A stretch of 44,076 bases of DNA from Bacteroidaceae bacterium (GTDB taxonomy: Bacteria > Bacteroidota > Bacteroidia > Bacteroidales > Bacteroidaceae). This document shows positions 8,323-16,248 of this stretch, one piece after another. Positions within the stretch are counted from its first letter, which is position 1. Each line of letters opens with the position of its first letter. The translations under genes were made by a program, and so were the position numbers. The DNA lies in NCBI GenBank assembly GCA_024697945.1, contig JAILRU010000097.1:1-44076 (forward strand), written 5' to 3'. The notes under the pieces were generated by a model. The model was not told where the DNA came from, searched no databases, and saw nothing but the letters and a program-made list of their open reading frames with translations.

Positions 8323-9385
8323 GAAGGTTGGCCTTGATGACCTTTCCGTCAGGACCAAAGAGAACTGTTGCGGGAATGGCCTTGATGTTATACAGGTCAC
8401 TGGCTGCGCACTCCCAACCCTTCAGGTCGCTAATCTGTGGCCAGGTGATGCCAAGGTCCTTTACGCACTTTGCCCATGCTTCCTTGTTATCATCGAAGGA
8501 GATACCTACTACCTCGAAGCCTTTCTCATGGTACTTCTCATAGTTGGCCTTTACATTGGGCATCTCTGCTTTGCAAGGACCACACCAGCTTGCCCAGAAG
8601 TCAACGAGGACATACTGACCCTTGCCAACATAGTCGGTCAGGTGGCACTCCTTGTCATCAAGGTCCTTGCCTACGAAGTCCACAACAGGTGCACCAGGCT
8701 GCTTGTTTTTCTCACCACCAATAGAGGCCACTATGGATGCAAGTGCCTTGCAGTCCTTGTACTTGTAGTCCTTCAGGAAGTTCTCAACAAACTCCACGCC
8801 GAGGGCATCAATACCACCAGTACGCATGAAATAGACAGGTACCAGATTGTCCTTGTTCTCCGAGATGATTTGTTTCTTGACAGCGTTGATTTCCTCAGAG
8901 ATTTCATCATAGCGCTTATCAAAGCCTTTCATCTCTTCATCGGGAATCTGTCCATTATACTTCTCGTGAGCCTCGCTGTAGTCCTTCATGAGCTGTTCCA
9001 TTGGGTCGCTGGCAAGCTTCACGCGCTCCATTGCCTCAGCAAACTTCATGTTGCTGTCAGAGCCTTTCGTTATCTCTGCCTCTTCACCCTTGATGGTTAC
9101 TTCAATGGGACTGCCATCCAGAATGACTGTACATACAGGCTGGCGTCTGTCTGCACTGCGGCCAATCATAGCGATGACAGGCTCTATGGTATCCACAACA
9201 AAAGTGACTACACCATCAGCCACTTGTCCGTCGGCAAATGTTTTACCATCGAACATGCTGTAGAGGAATGTCGGCTGTGGGTCGCCCAGGTCACCTATAA
9301 CCTTGATTTCAGTCTTTGTCTGTGTCTCTGCACAAGCTACCAAACAAATGGCAGCAAGCAATGTCAATAGAAAATTCTTTTTCAT
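8276..9385 (-). CDS. TlpA-like thioredoxin lipoprotein with DUF4369-type N-terminal domain
   Basis: The 369-residue protein has a lipoprotein signal peptide (MKKNFLLTLLAAICLVACAE, lipobox LVAC), placing it at the periplasmic face of a membrane. Residues ~25-125 form a beta-rich domain like the DUF4369 modules that precede Bacteroidetes thioredoxins; a helical segment follows. The C-terminal thioredoxin fold (~225-369) has the redox motif WASWCGPC and the cis-proline loop 'IKAIPATVLFGPDG'. It likely reduces or isomerises disulfides of exported proteins. It starts 20 bp after uxaC and its 3' end overlaps the likely start of tldD. I see no substrate clue beyond this context. Confidence 0.9.
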   Translation of the reverse strand: MKKNFLLTLLAAICLVACAETQTKTEIKVIGDLGDPQPTFLYSMFDGKTFADGQVADGVVTFVVDTIEPVIAMIGRSADRRQPVCTVILDGSPIEVTIKGEEAEITKGSDSNMKFAEAMERVKLASDPMEQLMKDYSEAHEKYNGQIPDEEMKGFDKRYDEISEEINAVKKQIISENKDNLVPVYFMRTGGIDALGVEFVENFLKDYKYKDCKALASIVASIGGEKNKQPGAPVVDFVGKDLDDKECHLTDYVGKGQYVLVDFWASWCGPCKAEMPNVKANYEKYHEKGFEVVGISFDDNKEAWAKCVKDLGITWPQISDLKGWECAASDLYNIKAIPATVLFGPDGKVIKANLRGEELGKTLAEYLGE

Positions 9386-9405
9386 ATGTTTTATAGTTTA
9401 ACGGT

Positions 9406-10809
9406 TTAAAATTTGAAGTATCGCTTTGCATTATAATATGAGATGTCTCGTACCATCTGCTCTATGAAAGGCATTTCCTCAGCTGGGAGCTTGCCATCCT
9501 CCACATCCTGGCCTATGAGGTTACATAGACAACGACGGAAATACTCGTGACGAGGGTAGGAGAGGAATGAACGGCTGTCTGTAAGCATTCCTACGAAACG
9601 ACTCAAGAGACCCAGTACACTCAGGGCATTCATTTGCCGCTCCATACCATCAAGCTGGTCGTTGAACCACCAACCACTGCCGAACTGAATCTTGCCAGGA
9701 GTGGGACCTTCCTGGAAGTTGCCAATCATGGTAGCAATCATCTCATTGTCTGAAGGATTGATACAATAGAGAATGGTTTTGGCCAGGTTGCCTTCGCTGT
9801 CCAAGTGGTCAAGGAAACGAGACATTGCTTCGCTGGTGTTAAAGGTGCCTATACTATCATATCCAGTGTCTGGTCCCAACTTCATGAACATCCGTGTGTT
9901 ATTGTTGCGCATGGGACCATAGTGGAATTGCTGTGTCCATCCAGAACGGGCATCCATGCGTCCGCCCTCAAGCAACAGGGCAGAACGGAACTTACGAACC
10001 TCCTTTTCTGTGGGAAGTTTGCCATCCATTACATTCAGGAAAATATTGCTTATTTCTGATTCCGTGTAGTTGTCTGCATAGAACTCATTCACACCGTGGT
10101 CTGAGAGACGGCATCCGACGCTGTTGAAGAAATCATGACGGATTTGCAGGGCTTCAAGTAAGTCAGAATAGGAACGGATGGTCTTGTTTGCAGCTGCACT
10201 TAGCTGTTCAACATAGGCACGATAGGCAATGGGATTGTCAATAGCCATTGCTTTGTCTGGACGCCATGTTGGGAGTACCTTTGTCTCAAAATCACTGTAA
10301 CGCGTAGCAATGTGATACTTCAGGTCATCTGCTGGGTCGTCGGTTGTGCACACGACTTCCACATTATAACGGCGCATGAGACCTCTGGCAGAAAACTCTG
10401 GCTGCTTCAACTTTTCGTTACATTCATCGAATATCTCTCTGGCTGTGTTGGGATTCAGTAATTTATTGATACCAAAGGCTGTTCGGAGCTCAAGGTGTGT
10501 CCAATGGTAGAGGGGATTGCGCATACAATAGGGCATTGTCTCTGCCCACTTTTGGAATTTTTCCCAGTCAGATGCGTCGCCTGTAATGTATTTCTCCTCC
10601 ACACCATTGCTACGCATAGCACGCCACTTATAATGGTCGCCGCCCAACCACAGTTCGGTAATGGAGTTGAATCGGTGGTCTTCTGCTATCTCCTGAGGGC
10701 TCAGGTGACAATGATAATCTATGATAGGAAGGTTCTCGGCCTGCTCGTGAAACAGTTTTTTTGCAGTCTCTGTCTGGAGCAGGAAGTCTTTATCCATGAA
10801 TGGTTTCAT
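9406..10809 (-). CDS. uxaC: Glucuronate isomerase
   Basis: UxaC isomerises D-glucuronate to D-fructuronate (and galacturonate to tagaturonate), the first cytoplasmic step of hexuronate catabolism. The 467 residues match the family length. The amidohydrolase-like metal site is visible in 'IIDYHCHLSPQEI'. Further family signatures are 'TTDDPADDLKYH', 'FHYGPMRNNNTRMF', 'GSGWWFNDQLDGMERQM' and 'VGMLTDSRSFLSYPRHEYFR'. It lies 50 bp after the SDR gene and 20 bp before the thioredoxin gene, on one probable transcript from the exuT-like promoter. Confidence 0.97.
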   Translation of the reverse strand: MKPFMDKDFLLQTETAKKLFHEQAENLPIIDYHCHLSPQEIAEDHRFNSITELWLGGDHYKWRAMRSNGVEEKYITGDASDWEKFQKWAETMPYCMRNPLYHWTHLELRTAFGINKLLNPNTAREIFDECNEKLKQPEFSARGLMRRYNVEVVCTTDDPADDLKYHIATRYSDFETKVLPTWRPDKAMAIDNPIAYRAYVEQLSAAANKTIRSYSDLLEALQIRHDFFNSVGCRLSDHGVNEFYADNYTESEISNIFLNVMDGKLPTEKEVRKFRSALLLEGGRMDARSGWTQQFHYGPMRNNNTRMFMKLGPDTGYDSIGTFNTSEAMSRFLDHLDSEGNLAKTILYCINPSDNEMIATMIGNFQEGPTPGKIQFGSGWWFNDQLDGMERQMNALSVLGLLSRFVGMLTDSRSFLSYPRHEYFRRCLCNLIGQDVEDGKLPAEEMPFIEQMVRDISYYNAKRYFKF

Positions 10810-10812
10810 ACT

Positions 10813-10858
10813 AGATGGGGATAATGGGGTTAATAGGCTTAATGGGGTTTATAGGCTT
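10813..10858. repeat. Two-copy simple repeat in the SDR-uxaC spacer
   Basis: The 50-bp spacer consists largely of two ~18-bp units, AATGGGGTTAATAGGCTT and AATGGGGTTTATAGGCTT, preceded by a partial copy. It is a junction repeat of the same general nature as those at 1657-1715 and 27182-27224. Confidence 0.6.
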
Positions 10859-10859
10859 G

Positions 10860-11672
10860 TTACATGGCAAATGCATTGAAACCTCCATCTACAACGGCAA
10901 CGGTGCCTGTGACGAAGCTGCTGGCATCACTAATAAGATAATGTATGGTGCCGAAGAGTTCTTCGGGTTTGCCAAAACGCTGGAAGGGAGTCTGGCGTAT
11001 AACATCTGCTCCGCGTTCTGTAAGACTACCATCCTCGTTTGTAAGTAGGGCACGGTTCTGGTTGGTCAGGAAGAAACCTGGGGCAATGGCATTGACGCGA
11101 ATACCGGTGGTGAACTTCTTAGCCACTTCGGTAGCAAGGAAGGCTGTGAAGTTACTGATACCCGCCTTTGCTGCGGCATAGCCCATAACACGAGTCATGG
11201 GACGGAATGCAGCCATACTACTAAAGTTGACAATGCTGCCCTTACCAGCCTCAACCATAGGTTTCAAGAATATCTGTGTGGGGATAACCGTTCCAGTGAG
11301 ATTTAGGTTGAGCACCTTCTGAAACTCCTCAATTTTCAGGTCGAAGAAGGTTCCGGTTGGGCTAATGGTTGCACCTGGCATATTGCCTCCTGCAGCATTC
11401 AGCAACGCGTCAACTTTGCCGTATTTTTCCAAAACGGCCTTACATACCTGTTCGCAAGATTCCAGATTCATCACATCGCATTGCATGAACATAGCGTCAC
11501 CGCCCTGCTGCTGAATATCGGAAACAATCTCTTTTCCCACTTCCTCCTTGCGGCCCAACAATACAACATGTGCACCCAGAAGGGCAAGATATTTGCCGAT
11601 TTCACATCCCAGAACACCAGTTCCGCCCGTGATAACAACAACATAGTCTTTTATATCGAATAGATTCTTCAT
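10860..11672 (-). CDS. SDR-family D-mannonate oxidoreductase (fructuronate reductase)
   Basis: This 270-residue short-chain dehydrogenase has the cofactor loop TGGTGVLG, the NAAG motif and the catalytic Tyr-Lys pair in 'YAAAKAGI', with the upstream serine in 'NFSSMAAF'. Lying between uxuA and uxaC, it very likely reduces D-fructuronate to D-mannonate. That is the step done by the unrelated long-chain UxuB in E. coli and by SDR proteins of the YjmF type in Bacillus. It is 18 bp downstream of uxuA. Specificity is inferred from context; other polyol substrates are possible but less likely here. Confidence 0.88.
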   Translation of the reverse strand: MKNLFDIKDYVVVITGGTGVLGCEIGKYLALLGAHVVLLGRKEEVGKEIVSDIQQQGGDAMFMQCDVMNLESCEQVCKAVLEKYGKVDALLNAAGGNMPGATISPTGTFFDLKIEEFQKVLNLNLTGTVIPTQIFLKPMVEAGKGSIVNFSSMAAFRPMTRVMGYAAAKAGISNFTAFLATEVAKKFTTGIRVNAIAPGFFLTNQNRALLTNEDGSLTERGADVIRQTPFQRFGKPEELFGTIHYLISDASSFVTGTVAVVDGGFNAFAM

Positions 11673-11690
11673 AACTTCTTTAACTTCTCA

Positions 11691-12869
11691 TCACTTGATT
11701 CCTAATTCATTGTCAACTACGGCCATCACACCCTCAACCTGACCTAAAGCTAACATTCGTCCGTGGAAACTGTAACCTGCATTGTAGCCCATCTTCTCGT
11801 CACCAAGCATCAGGGGAGCATGGTCAACACGCATAGGAAGTCCGGGTTTCTGCTTCTGGAAAATGCGAACCAACTCTATGATATTGGCTCGTCCACCCAG
11901 GTGGCTGGCCTCCTTGAAGTCTCCATTGGGGAAGACGTTGGTGCTGCGCAGATGCACGAAGTGTGTGCGTTTGGCATACTTCTCGGCCAAAGCGGGCACA
12001 TCGTTGTGAGCGCCTGCACTGAGAGAACCTGCACAGAAGGTGAGTCCGTTGTGTTCGTTGGGAACGGCATTGAGGAACCACTCTATATCTTTGTCGCAAG
12101 TCACAATGCGTGGCAAACCCAAAATCTGCAAAGGAGGGTCGTCGGGATGAACACACATATTCATGTCCCACTCATCGCAGACAGGCATAATAGCTTCGAG
12201 GAAATACTTCATATTCTCGCGCAGCTTATCGGGTGTAATATCCTTATAAAGTTCAAGTAGAGAACGGAATATCTCAACGGGTTTCTCATCGTCTTCCTTG
12301 ATGTTCCCGTTTACAAAGCCTTGCGTCTTAACGATGATATTCTCCACCAGACGATGTTCGTCTTCTGGAGTAAAGACCTTCTTCATTTCCTCGACTTTAG
12401 CCAGCGTTTCGGCTGTATAATCAGCCTCAGCACCAGTACGTTTGAGGATTTGGCAGTCGAAATAGGCAAACTCGGCATGATTAAAGTAAAGGCTGGATGT
12501 ACCATCGCCATTAGGATTCTCCAAATCGGTTCGTGCCCAATCGAGTACGGGCATAAAGTTATAACAGATGGTATGGATGCCACATTTGCCCAGATTGGCC
12601 AGCGAAACCTTATATTTCTCAATCAGTTCGTCGCGATCAGGGCTGCCATATTTGATGCTCTCACACACGGGTAGGCTTTCAACAACACTCCAACGCAGAC
12701 CGAAACTCTCGATAAAATCCCTAAGTTCAGTTATCTTCTCAACAGTCCATATCTCACCGTTAGGGACATCATGAAGAGCTGTTACAATACCCTCTACGCC
12801 AATTTGGCGCAACATATCTAATGTAATCTTATCCTTGCGTCCGAACCAACGCCATGTTTTTTTCATCAT
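11691..12869 (-). CDS. uxuA: Mannonate dehydratase
   Basis: UxuA dehydrates D-mannonate to 2-keto-3-deoxy-D-gluconate. The 392-residue product starts 'MMKKTWRWFGRKDKITL' and contains family signatures including 'ALHDVPNGEIW', the metal-site 'MNMCVHPDDPPLQILGLPRI', 'FCAGSLSAGAHND' and 'RTHFVHLRSTNVFPNGDF', ending in 'YSFHGRMLALGQVEGVM'. It follows the transporter gene by 12 bp. No 2-keto-3-deoxygluconate kinase or aldolase gene is in the window, so the pathway must be completed elsewhere. Confidence 0.97.
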   Translation of the reverse strand: MMKKTWRWFGRKDKITLDMLRQIGVEGIVTALHDVPNGEIWTVEKITELRDFIESFGLRWSVVESLPVCESIKYGSPDRDELIEKYKVSLANLGKCGIHTICYNFMPVLDWARTDLENPNGDGTSSLYFNHAEFAYFDCQILKRTGAEADYTAETLAKVEEMKKVFTPEDEHRLVENIIVKTQGFVNGNIKEDDEKPVEIFRSLLELYKDITPDKLRENMKYFLEAIMPVCDEWDMNMCVHPDDPPLQILGLPRIVTCDKDIEWFLNAVPNEHNGLTFCAGSLSAGAHNDVPALAEKYAKRTHFVHLRSTNVFPNGDFKEASHLGGRANIIELVRIFQKQKPGLPMRVDHAPLMLGDEKMGYNAGYSFHGRMLALGQVEGVMAVVDNELGIK

Positions 12870-12881
12870 ATCTCATCGCGT

Positions 12882-14333
12882 TTAAATTTCCACCTTCTTG
12901 TAACGTGGAACGAGAGTCTTCATGCAGGCCCATGCAATCAGGTAAGCTACGGCACAGTAGCAGAACACAATCATATAGGCAGCTTCTTTCCCTTCAAATC
13001 CTAATGCCTGGAAATCTGAGCCTCGGGCTGCACTGTAGTCAAAGAAGAGACCTGCCCCTTGATTGATGAGGAACGAGGCAATTCCACCCGTCATCGTACC
13101 TATGCCAGTGATGGTTGCAATAGCACTCTTTGGGAACATATCGCCGACGGTACTATACAAATTGGCAGACCAGGCTTGATGACCTGCACCGGCCAAGCCA
13201 ATAACTATGGCGGGCCACCATGCACTCACTTGTCCCAAGGGCTGGGCCAAAAGAGCAAAGACAGGAAGCAGGGCAAAGAAGAACATGGCACGCAGACGAC
13301 CAGAGTAAGCTTCCATCCCGCGACGCTCGATAAAGAATTTGGGAAGATAGCCTCCCACCAAAATGCTCACTACTGTTACGATAATGTACACCAAGAAGAT
13401 GAGCGTGGCACCCATAGCACTATCTGAACGATAACCATACATCTCACTGAAGTAGGCTGGAGCCCAGAAAAGCAAGAACCACCAGACACCGTCGGTGAAG
13501 AACTTGCCGCAAATGTAGCTCCATGTATGGCGCAGACAGAAGCAACGCCATAGGGATATACCTTTCTCTTCTTTCTCTTTCTTTTCTTCTGTTATTGTTT
13601 CGACATCATCCTGATTTATATACGTTAATTCTGCCTTATTTACATGACTGTTCTTATTGGGTTTCTCATACACGAATATCCACAGGAACATCCACAGGAA
13701 GCCCAACGCACCGATGATGATGAAAGCCATCTCCCATCCGTAAGCACGTGCCAAGAATGGTATGGAGACAGGGGCAACCAAAGCTCCCACCGACGCTCCG
13801 CTATTGAAGATACTGGTTGCCAGGGCACGGTCCTTTTTGGGGAAATACTCAGCTGTTACCTTAATGGCAGCGGGGAAGTTTCCGCTCTCACCAAAGGCCA
13901 ATACCACACGGCAAGCCATGAAAAGCAGTACGCTTGTCGTGCTCACAGCCAGCGCTGCCGTGCTCCCCACCTCGAGTGCGCGGAGTGCATCGGTGCTATC
14001 TATACCTTCTATTTGCATGGTGAGCCACCCACAAAGTGCGTGCATACAAGCTCCTATGCTCCAAATAAAAATGGCAATGACATAGCCTTTCTTTGTTCCT
14101 ACCCAGTCGATGAACTTGCCGGAGAATAGGCTGATAAAGGCATAGAACAGCGAGAATGCTGCGGTAATGCTGCCGTAATTGGCATCGCTCCAGTGAAAGT
14201 CTGGTGCTATAAAATCCTTCCAAGTCAGGGACAAAACCTGACGGTCCATATAGTTGATTGTTGTTGCGAGAAAAAGCATACCGCAGATAATCCAGCGGTA
14301 GTTTGTCATCTTGTCTGAAGATTTGTTTTGCAT
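12882..14333 (-). CDS. MFS hexuronate transporter, ExuT-like
   Basis: The 483-residue membrane protein belongs to the anion:cation symporter branch of the major facilitator superfamily. The N-terminus 'YRWIICGMLFLATTINYMDR' and the following 'SLFYAFISLFSGKFIDWVGT' match hexuronate permeases. A charged cytoplasmic loop ('ETITEEKKEKEEKG') separates the two halves. As first gene of a run with uxuA, the SDR and uxaC, it likely imports glucuronate and/or galacturonate with protons. A second ATG at codon 9 (MTNYRW) is an alternative start. The promoter box lies ~30 bp upstream; no GntR- or LacI-type regulator gene is adjacent. Confidence 0.92.
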   Translation of the reverse strand: MQNKSSDKMTNYRWIICGMLFLATTINYMDRQVLSLTWKDFIAPDFHWSDANYGSITAAFSLFYAFISLFSGKFIDWVGTKKGYVIAIFIWSIGACMHALCGWLTMQIEGIDSTDALRALEVGSTAALAVSTTSVLLFMACRVVLAFGESGNFPAAIKVTAEYFPKKDRALATSIFNSGASVGALVAPVSIPFLARAYGWEMAFIIIGALGFLWMFLWIFVYEKPNKNSHVNKAELTYINQDDVETITEEKKEKEEKGISLWRCFCLRHTWSYICGKFFTDGVWWFLLFWAPAYFSEMYGYRSDSAMGATLIFLVYIIVTVVSILVGGYLPKFFIERRGMEAYSGRLRAMFFFALLPVFALLAQPLGQVSAWWPAIVIGLAGAGHQAWSANLYSTVGDMFPKSAIATITGIGTMTGGIASFLINQGAGLFFDYSAARGSDFQALGFEGKEAAYMIVFCYCAVAYLIAWACMKTLVPRYKKVEI

Positions 14334-14364
14334 GGATAATGTGTTATTTAATGATTTCTTCGTG

Positions 14365-14372
14365 CAAAGATA
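14365..14372 (-). promoter_or_regulatory. -7 promoter box of the glucuronate operon
   Basis: TATCTTTG on the minus strand fits TAnnTTTG and lies 32 bp before the exuT-like start codon. No exact TTTG -33 element is seen at the usual spacing. Confidence 0.5.
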
Positions 14373-14509
14373 GCAAGAATTATCTTCTTACGCAATATCT
14401 TTACCGAAAAGTTATTTGGTTTTGTATTATCTTTGCGTATTCTTTGCTAAAAGGTTTGTTATCCTAACATTATTAACACAAAAAGTGGGCTACAAAAGGG
14501 AAAAAATGC

Positions 14510-14517
14510 TATCTTTG
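14510..14517 (+). promoter_or_regulatory. -7 promoter box of the metallophosphoesterase gene
   Basis: TATCTTTG lies 23 bp before the start codon at 14541. A second TATCTTTG stands at 14428-14435 on the same strand. Neither has an exact -33 TTTG. Confidence 0.5.
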
Positions 14518-14540
14518 TCCTGTGAAAAGAAGATTATACT

Positions 14541-15896
14541 ATGAAAAGACGTGAGTTTTTACGAAATGCTGCCATAGTTGCAGCTTCCAGCGGTATTGCT
14601 ACCGATGTTATGGCAGCAGGTAAGTTTCTTCCTGCTGATGAGAATGCCAAATCCACAGGTGAAGAAAAGAAGGCTGAGTCGCTCATTGACAGTGAACCTG
14701 TTCTACAGAACTATGCTGCAACGAGCATGGGTATAGCCTTCAGTGTGACCGATTGGGCCAATGGATATGTCATCTATGGAGAGAGACCCGACTTGAGCGA
14801 CGGAAAGAAGGTGTGGTGCGGTGGTTACCGTATGACTGCTATGGATAACGAAGTCATTCATGTCCGCCTGACAGGCCTGAAGCCCTATACATTATATTAT
14901 TATAAGGTGGGTGCTGACCGCATAGAGTACAAGGACGGATACCATATCCGTATTATCGGCAATGAAGAGAAACCGAAAATCTACTCTTTCCGAACTGCAG
15001 GCAAGGAGGCGAAGGCACATTTCTGTGTCATCAACGATACACATGCCAGTTGGAAGGCTATCATTCCTACCATCAATAAGGTGATGGAACTGCAGCCTAG
15101 ATGTGTTATCTGGAACGGTGATGCCTGCAATACGGAAGAAACAATTGAAGCACAGAAGCGTATCTTCTTCAAGCCCGAGATTAATCGCCAGGACTTTGCA
15201 GCCAATATTCCTTACCTGTTCTGCCCAGGCAATCATGACAACAGAGGTCTGGCAAACCGCCATTTGGAACGCATTTGGATGTATCGCCAACCTGAAGAAC
15301 GACAGGCTCGTGACTGGGATTTGGGTCGTAACTTTGCTGTACGTATGGGTGACATTGCATTAATCGGCCTCGATACCGGTGAAGACAAACTGGACACAAA
15401 CCCAAAATTTTGCAAACTCTTTGTCAGTGAACCATACCGTGTGGCTCAGCAGGCTTGGCTTCGTGATGCGCTCAAGCAATCAGAGATAGCAAGTGCGCCG
15501 TATCTCGTCGCTTTTTGCCACATTCCTCTCTACGACCCTCGGCCAGATGTGAATCCTGGCGATCTATATCCGGCTGATGTCAATGACAAGTATAAGGGCA
15601 ACTTTGCAGAATGGCAACGCACCTGTGGAAAGCTTTGGGGGCCTCTACTCGAGGAAGCAGGTTGTCAGCTTTTGATTACCGCCCACCAGCATGTTTATCG
15701 GATTGACACACCAAACGAAGAACACAAATGGATGCAGATAGTGGGAGGTGGACCCAATATGACAGGTAAGGATGTAGGCCATTTCCCAACCGTGATAGAC
15801 GGTGAGGTGAAAGACGGCAAACTCATCATTACCATTCACAATATCTACACGGGAAGGGTTTGCGGCACAGTAACCTTTAGTAAAAGGAGAGTATAG
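14541..15896 (+). CDS. Tat-exported metallophosphoesterase, purple acid phosphatase-like
   Basis: The 451-residue protein begins with a twin-arginine signal (MKRREFLRNAAIVAASSGIA), so it is likely exported folded. Residues ~50-150 are an Fn3-like domain of the kind found before purple acid phosphatases ('HVRLTGLKPYTLYYYKVG'). The catalytic domain shows the dimetal phosphoesterase blocks in order: 'VINDTHAS', 'WNGDACN', 'PGNHDNR', 'FCHIPLYD' and 'ITAHQHVYRID'. The first and last blocks differ slightly from the textbook GDxH and GHxH forms but keep the ligand residues. It probably hydrolyses phosphoesters in the periplasm; the substrate is unknown. It is divergent from the glucuronate operon and monocistronic, ending at a hairpin terminator. 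Confidence 0.9.
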   Translation: MKRREFLRNAAIVAASSGIATDVMAAGKFLPADENAKSTGEEKKAESLIDSEPVLQNYAATSMGIAFSVTDWANGYVIYGERPDLSDGKKVWCGGYRMTAMDNEVIHVRLTGLKPYTLYYYKVGADRIEYKDGYHIRIIGNEEKPKIYSFRTAGKEAKAHFCVINDTHASWKAIIPTINKVMELQPRCVIWNGDACNTEETIEAQKRIFFKPEINRQDFAANIPYLFCPGNHDNRGLANRHLERIWMYRQPEERQARDWDLGRNFAVRMGDIALIGLDTGEDKLDTNPKFCKLFVSEPYRVAQQAWLRDALKQSEIASAPYLVAFCHIPLYDPRPDVNPGDLYPADVNDKYKGNFAEWQRTCGKLWGPLLEEAGCQLLITAHQHVYRIDTPNEEHKWMQIVGGGPNMTGKDVGHFPTVIDGEVKDGKLIITIHNIYTGRVCGTVTFSKRRV

Positions 15897-15925
15897 AAAC
15901 TATAAGTCTCAAGGGTCATAAAAGA

Positions 15926-15959
15926 CAATCCCCGAAGCGCATTTGCACCTCGGGGATTG
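15926..15959. terminator. Bidirectional hairpin terminator between convergent transcripts
   Basis: Arms CAATCCCCGA (15926-15935) and TCGGGGATTG (15950-15959) pair perfectly around a 14-base loop. On the minus strand the stem is followed by TCTTTTAT. It lies between the phosphoesterase gene (plus) and the small ORF (minus), so it can serve both. Confidence 0.75.
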
Positions 15960-15980
15960 CTTATTGAAGGGAGCTGTTTG

Positions 15981-16139
15981 TTATTCATCGCCCCAAATGT
16001 TCCAATCATCACTTTCTTTGGTGAGGGCTTCACTACCGTCAACGGTCGTTCCCTTGATAATTGGCAGACTCTCAGCCAACATCTGAGCAGCTTGTGCTTC
16101 TTCTACCTGAATTGCAGGCATCATATACGTCTTCTTCAT
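15981..16139 (-). CDS. 52-residue small protein of unknown function
   Basis: An ATG at 16137-16139 opens 52 codons ending in TAA at 15981-15983. The product begins MKKTYMMPAIQVEEAQAAQM, continues LAESLPIIKGTTVDGSEALT and ends KESDDWNIWGDE. The MKK(T/K)Y-x-P-A start, a hydrophobic 'MLAESLP' middle and a Trp/Asp-rich end match my recollection of many short, unannotated Prevotellaceae ORFs of 50-65 residues. There is no signal peptide, transmembrane segment or known domain. It follows the 1441-codon secreted protein gene by ~110 bp on the same strand, and a terminator lies directly behind it. Function is unknown; its real-gene status rests on codon-like composition, start, stop and terminator placement. 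Confidence 0.6.
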   Translation of the reverse strand: MKKTYMMPAIQVEEAQAAQMLAESLPIIKGTTVDGSEALTKESDDWNIWGDE

Positions 16140-16211
16140 AGTAATTTGCATTTAAATGAGTTACTCTTTGTTTCTAATTTAGCAATTTGCTGTAAGCCAG
16201 CCCTCTCTGTT

Positions 16212-16229
16212 CTCCCCCTTGCGGGGGAG
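16212..16229. repeat. GC hairpin between the mosaic protein gene and the small ORF
   Basis: CTCCCCC-TTGC-GGGGGAG is a 7-bp stem with a 4-base loop. On the minus strand it is preceded by AACAGACCCACTCTGAC, like the lead-in AACAGACCCACC before the hairpin at 663-680. It may attenuate transcription into the small ORF. Confidence 0.6.
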
Positions 16230-16248
16230 TCAGAGTGGGTCTGTTTTA

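Noticed and set aside
8528..9370. A 280-codon plus-strand frame opposite the thioredoxin gene
   Set aside because: It is antisense to a clear lipoprotein/thioredoxin gene, has no recognisable domain and no promoter box.
14481..14492. The 12-mer AAAAGTGGGCTA, repeated as its reverse complement at 43980-43991
   Set aside because: Many 12-mer pairs are expected by chance in 44 kb, and the two copies differ in orientation and distance to the nearest promoter box.
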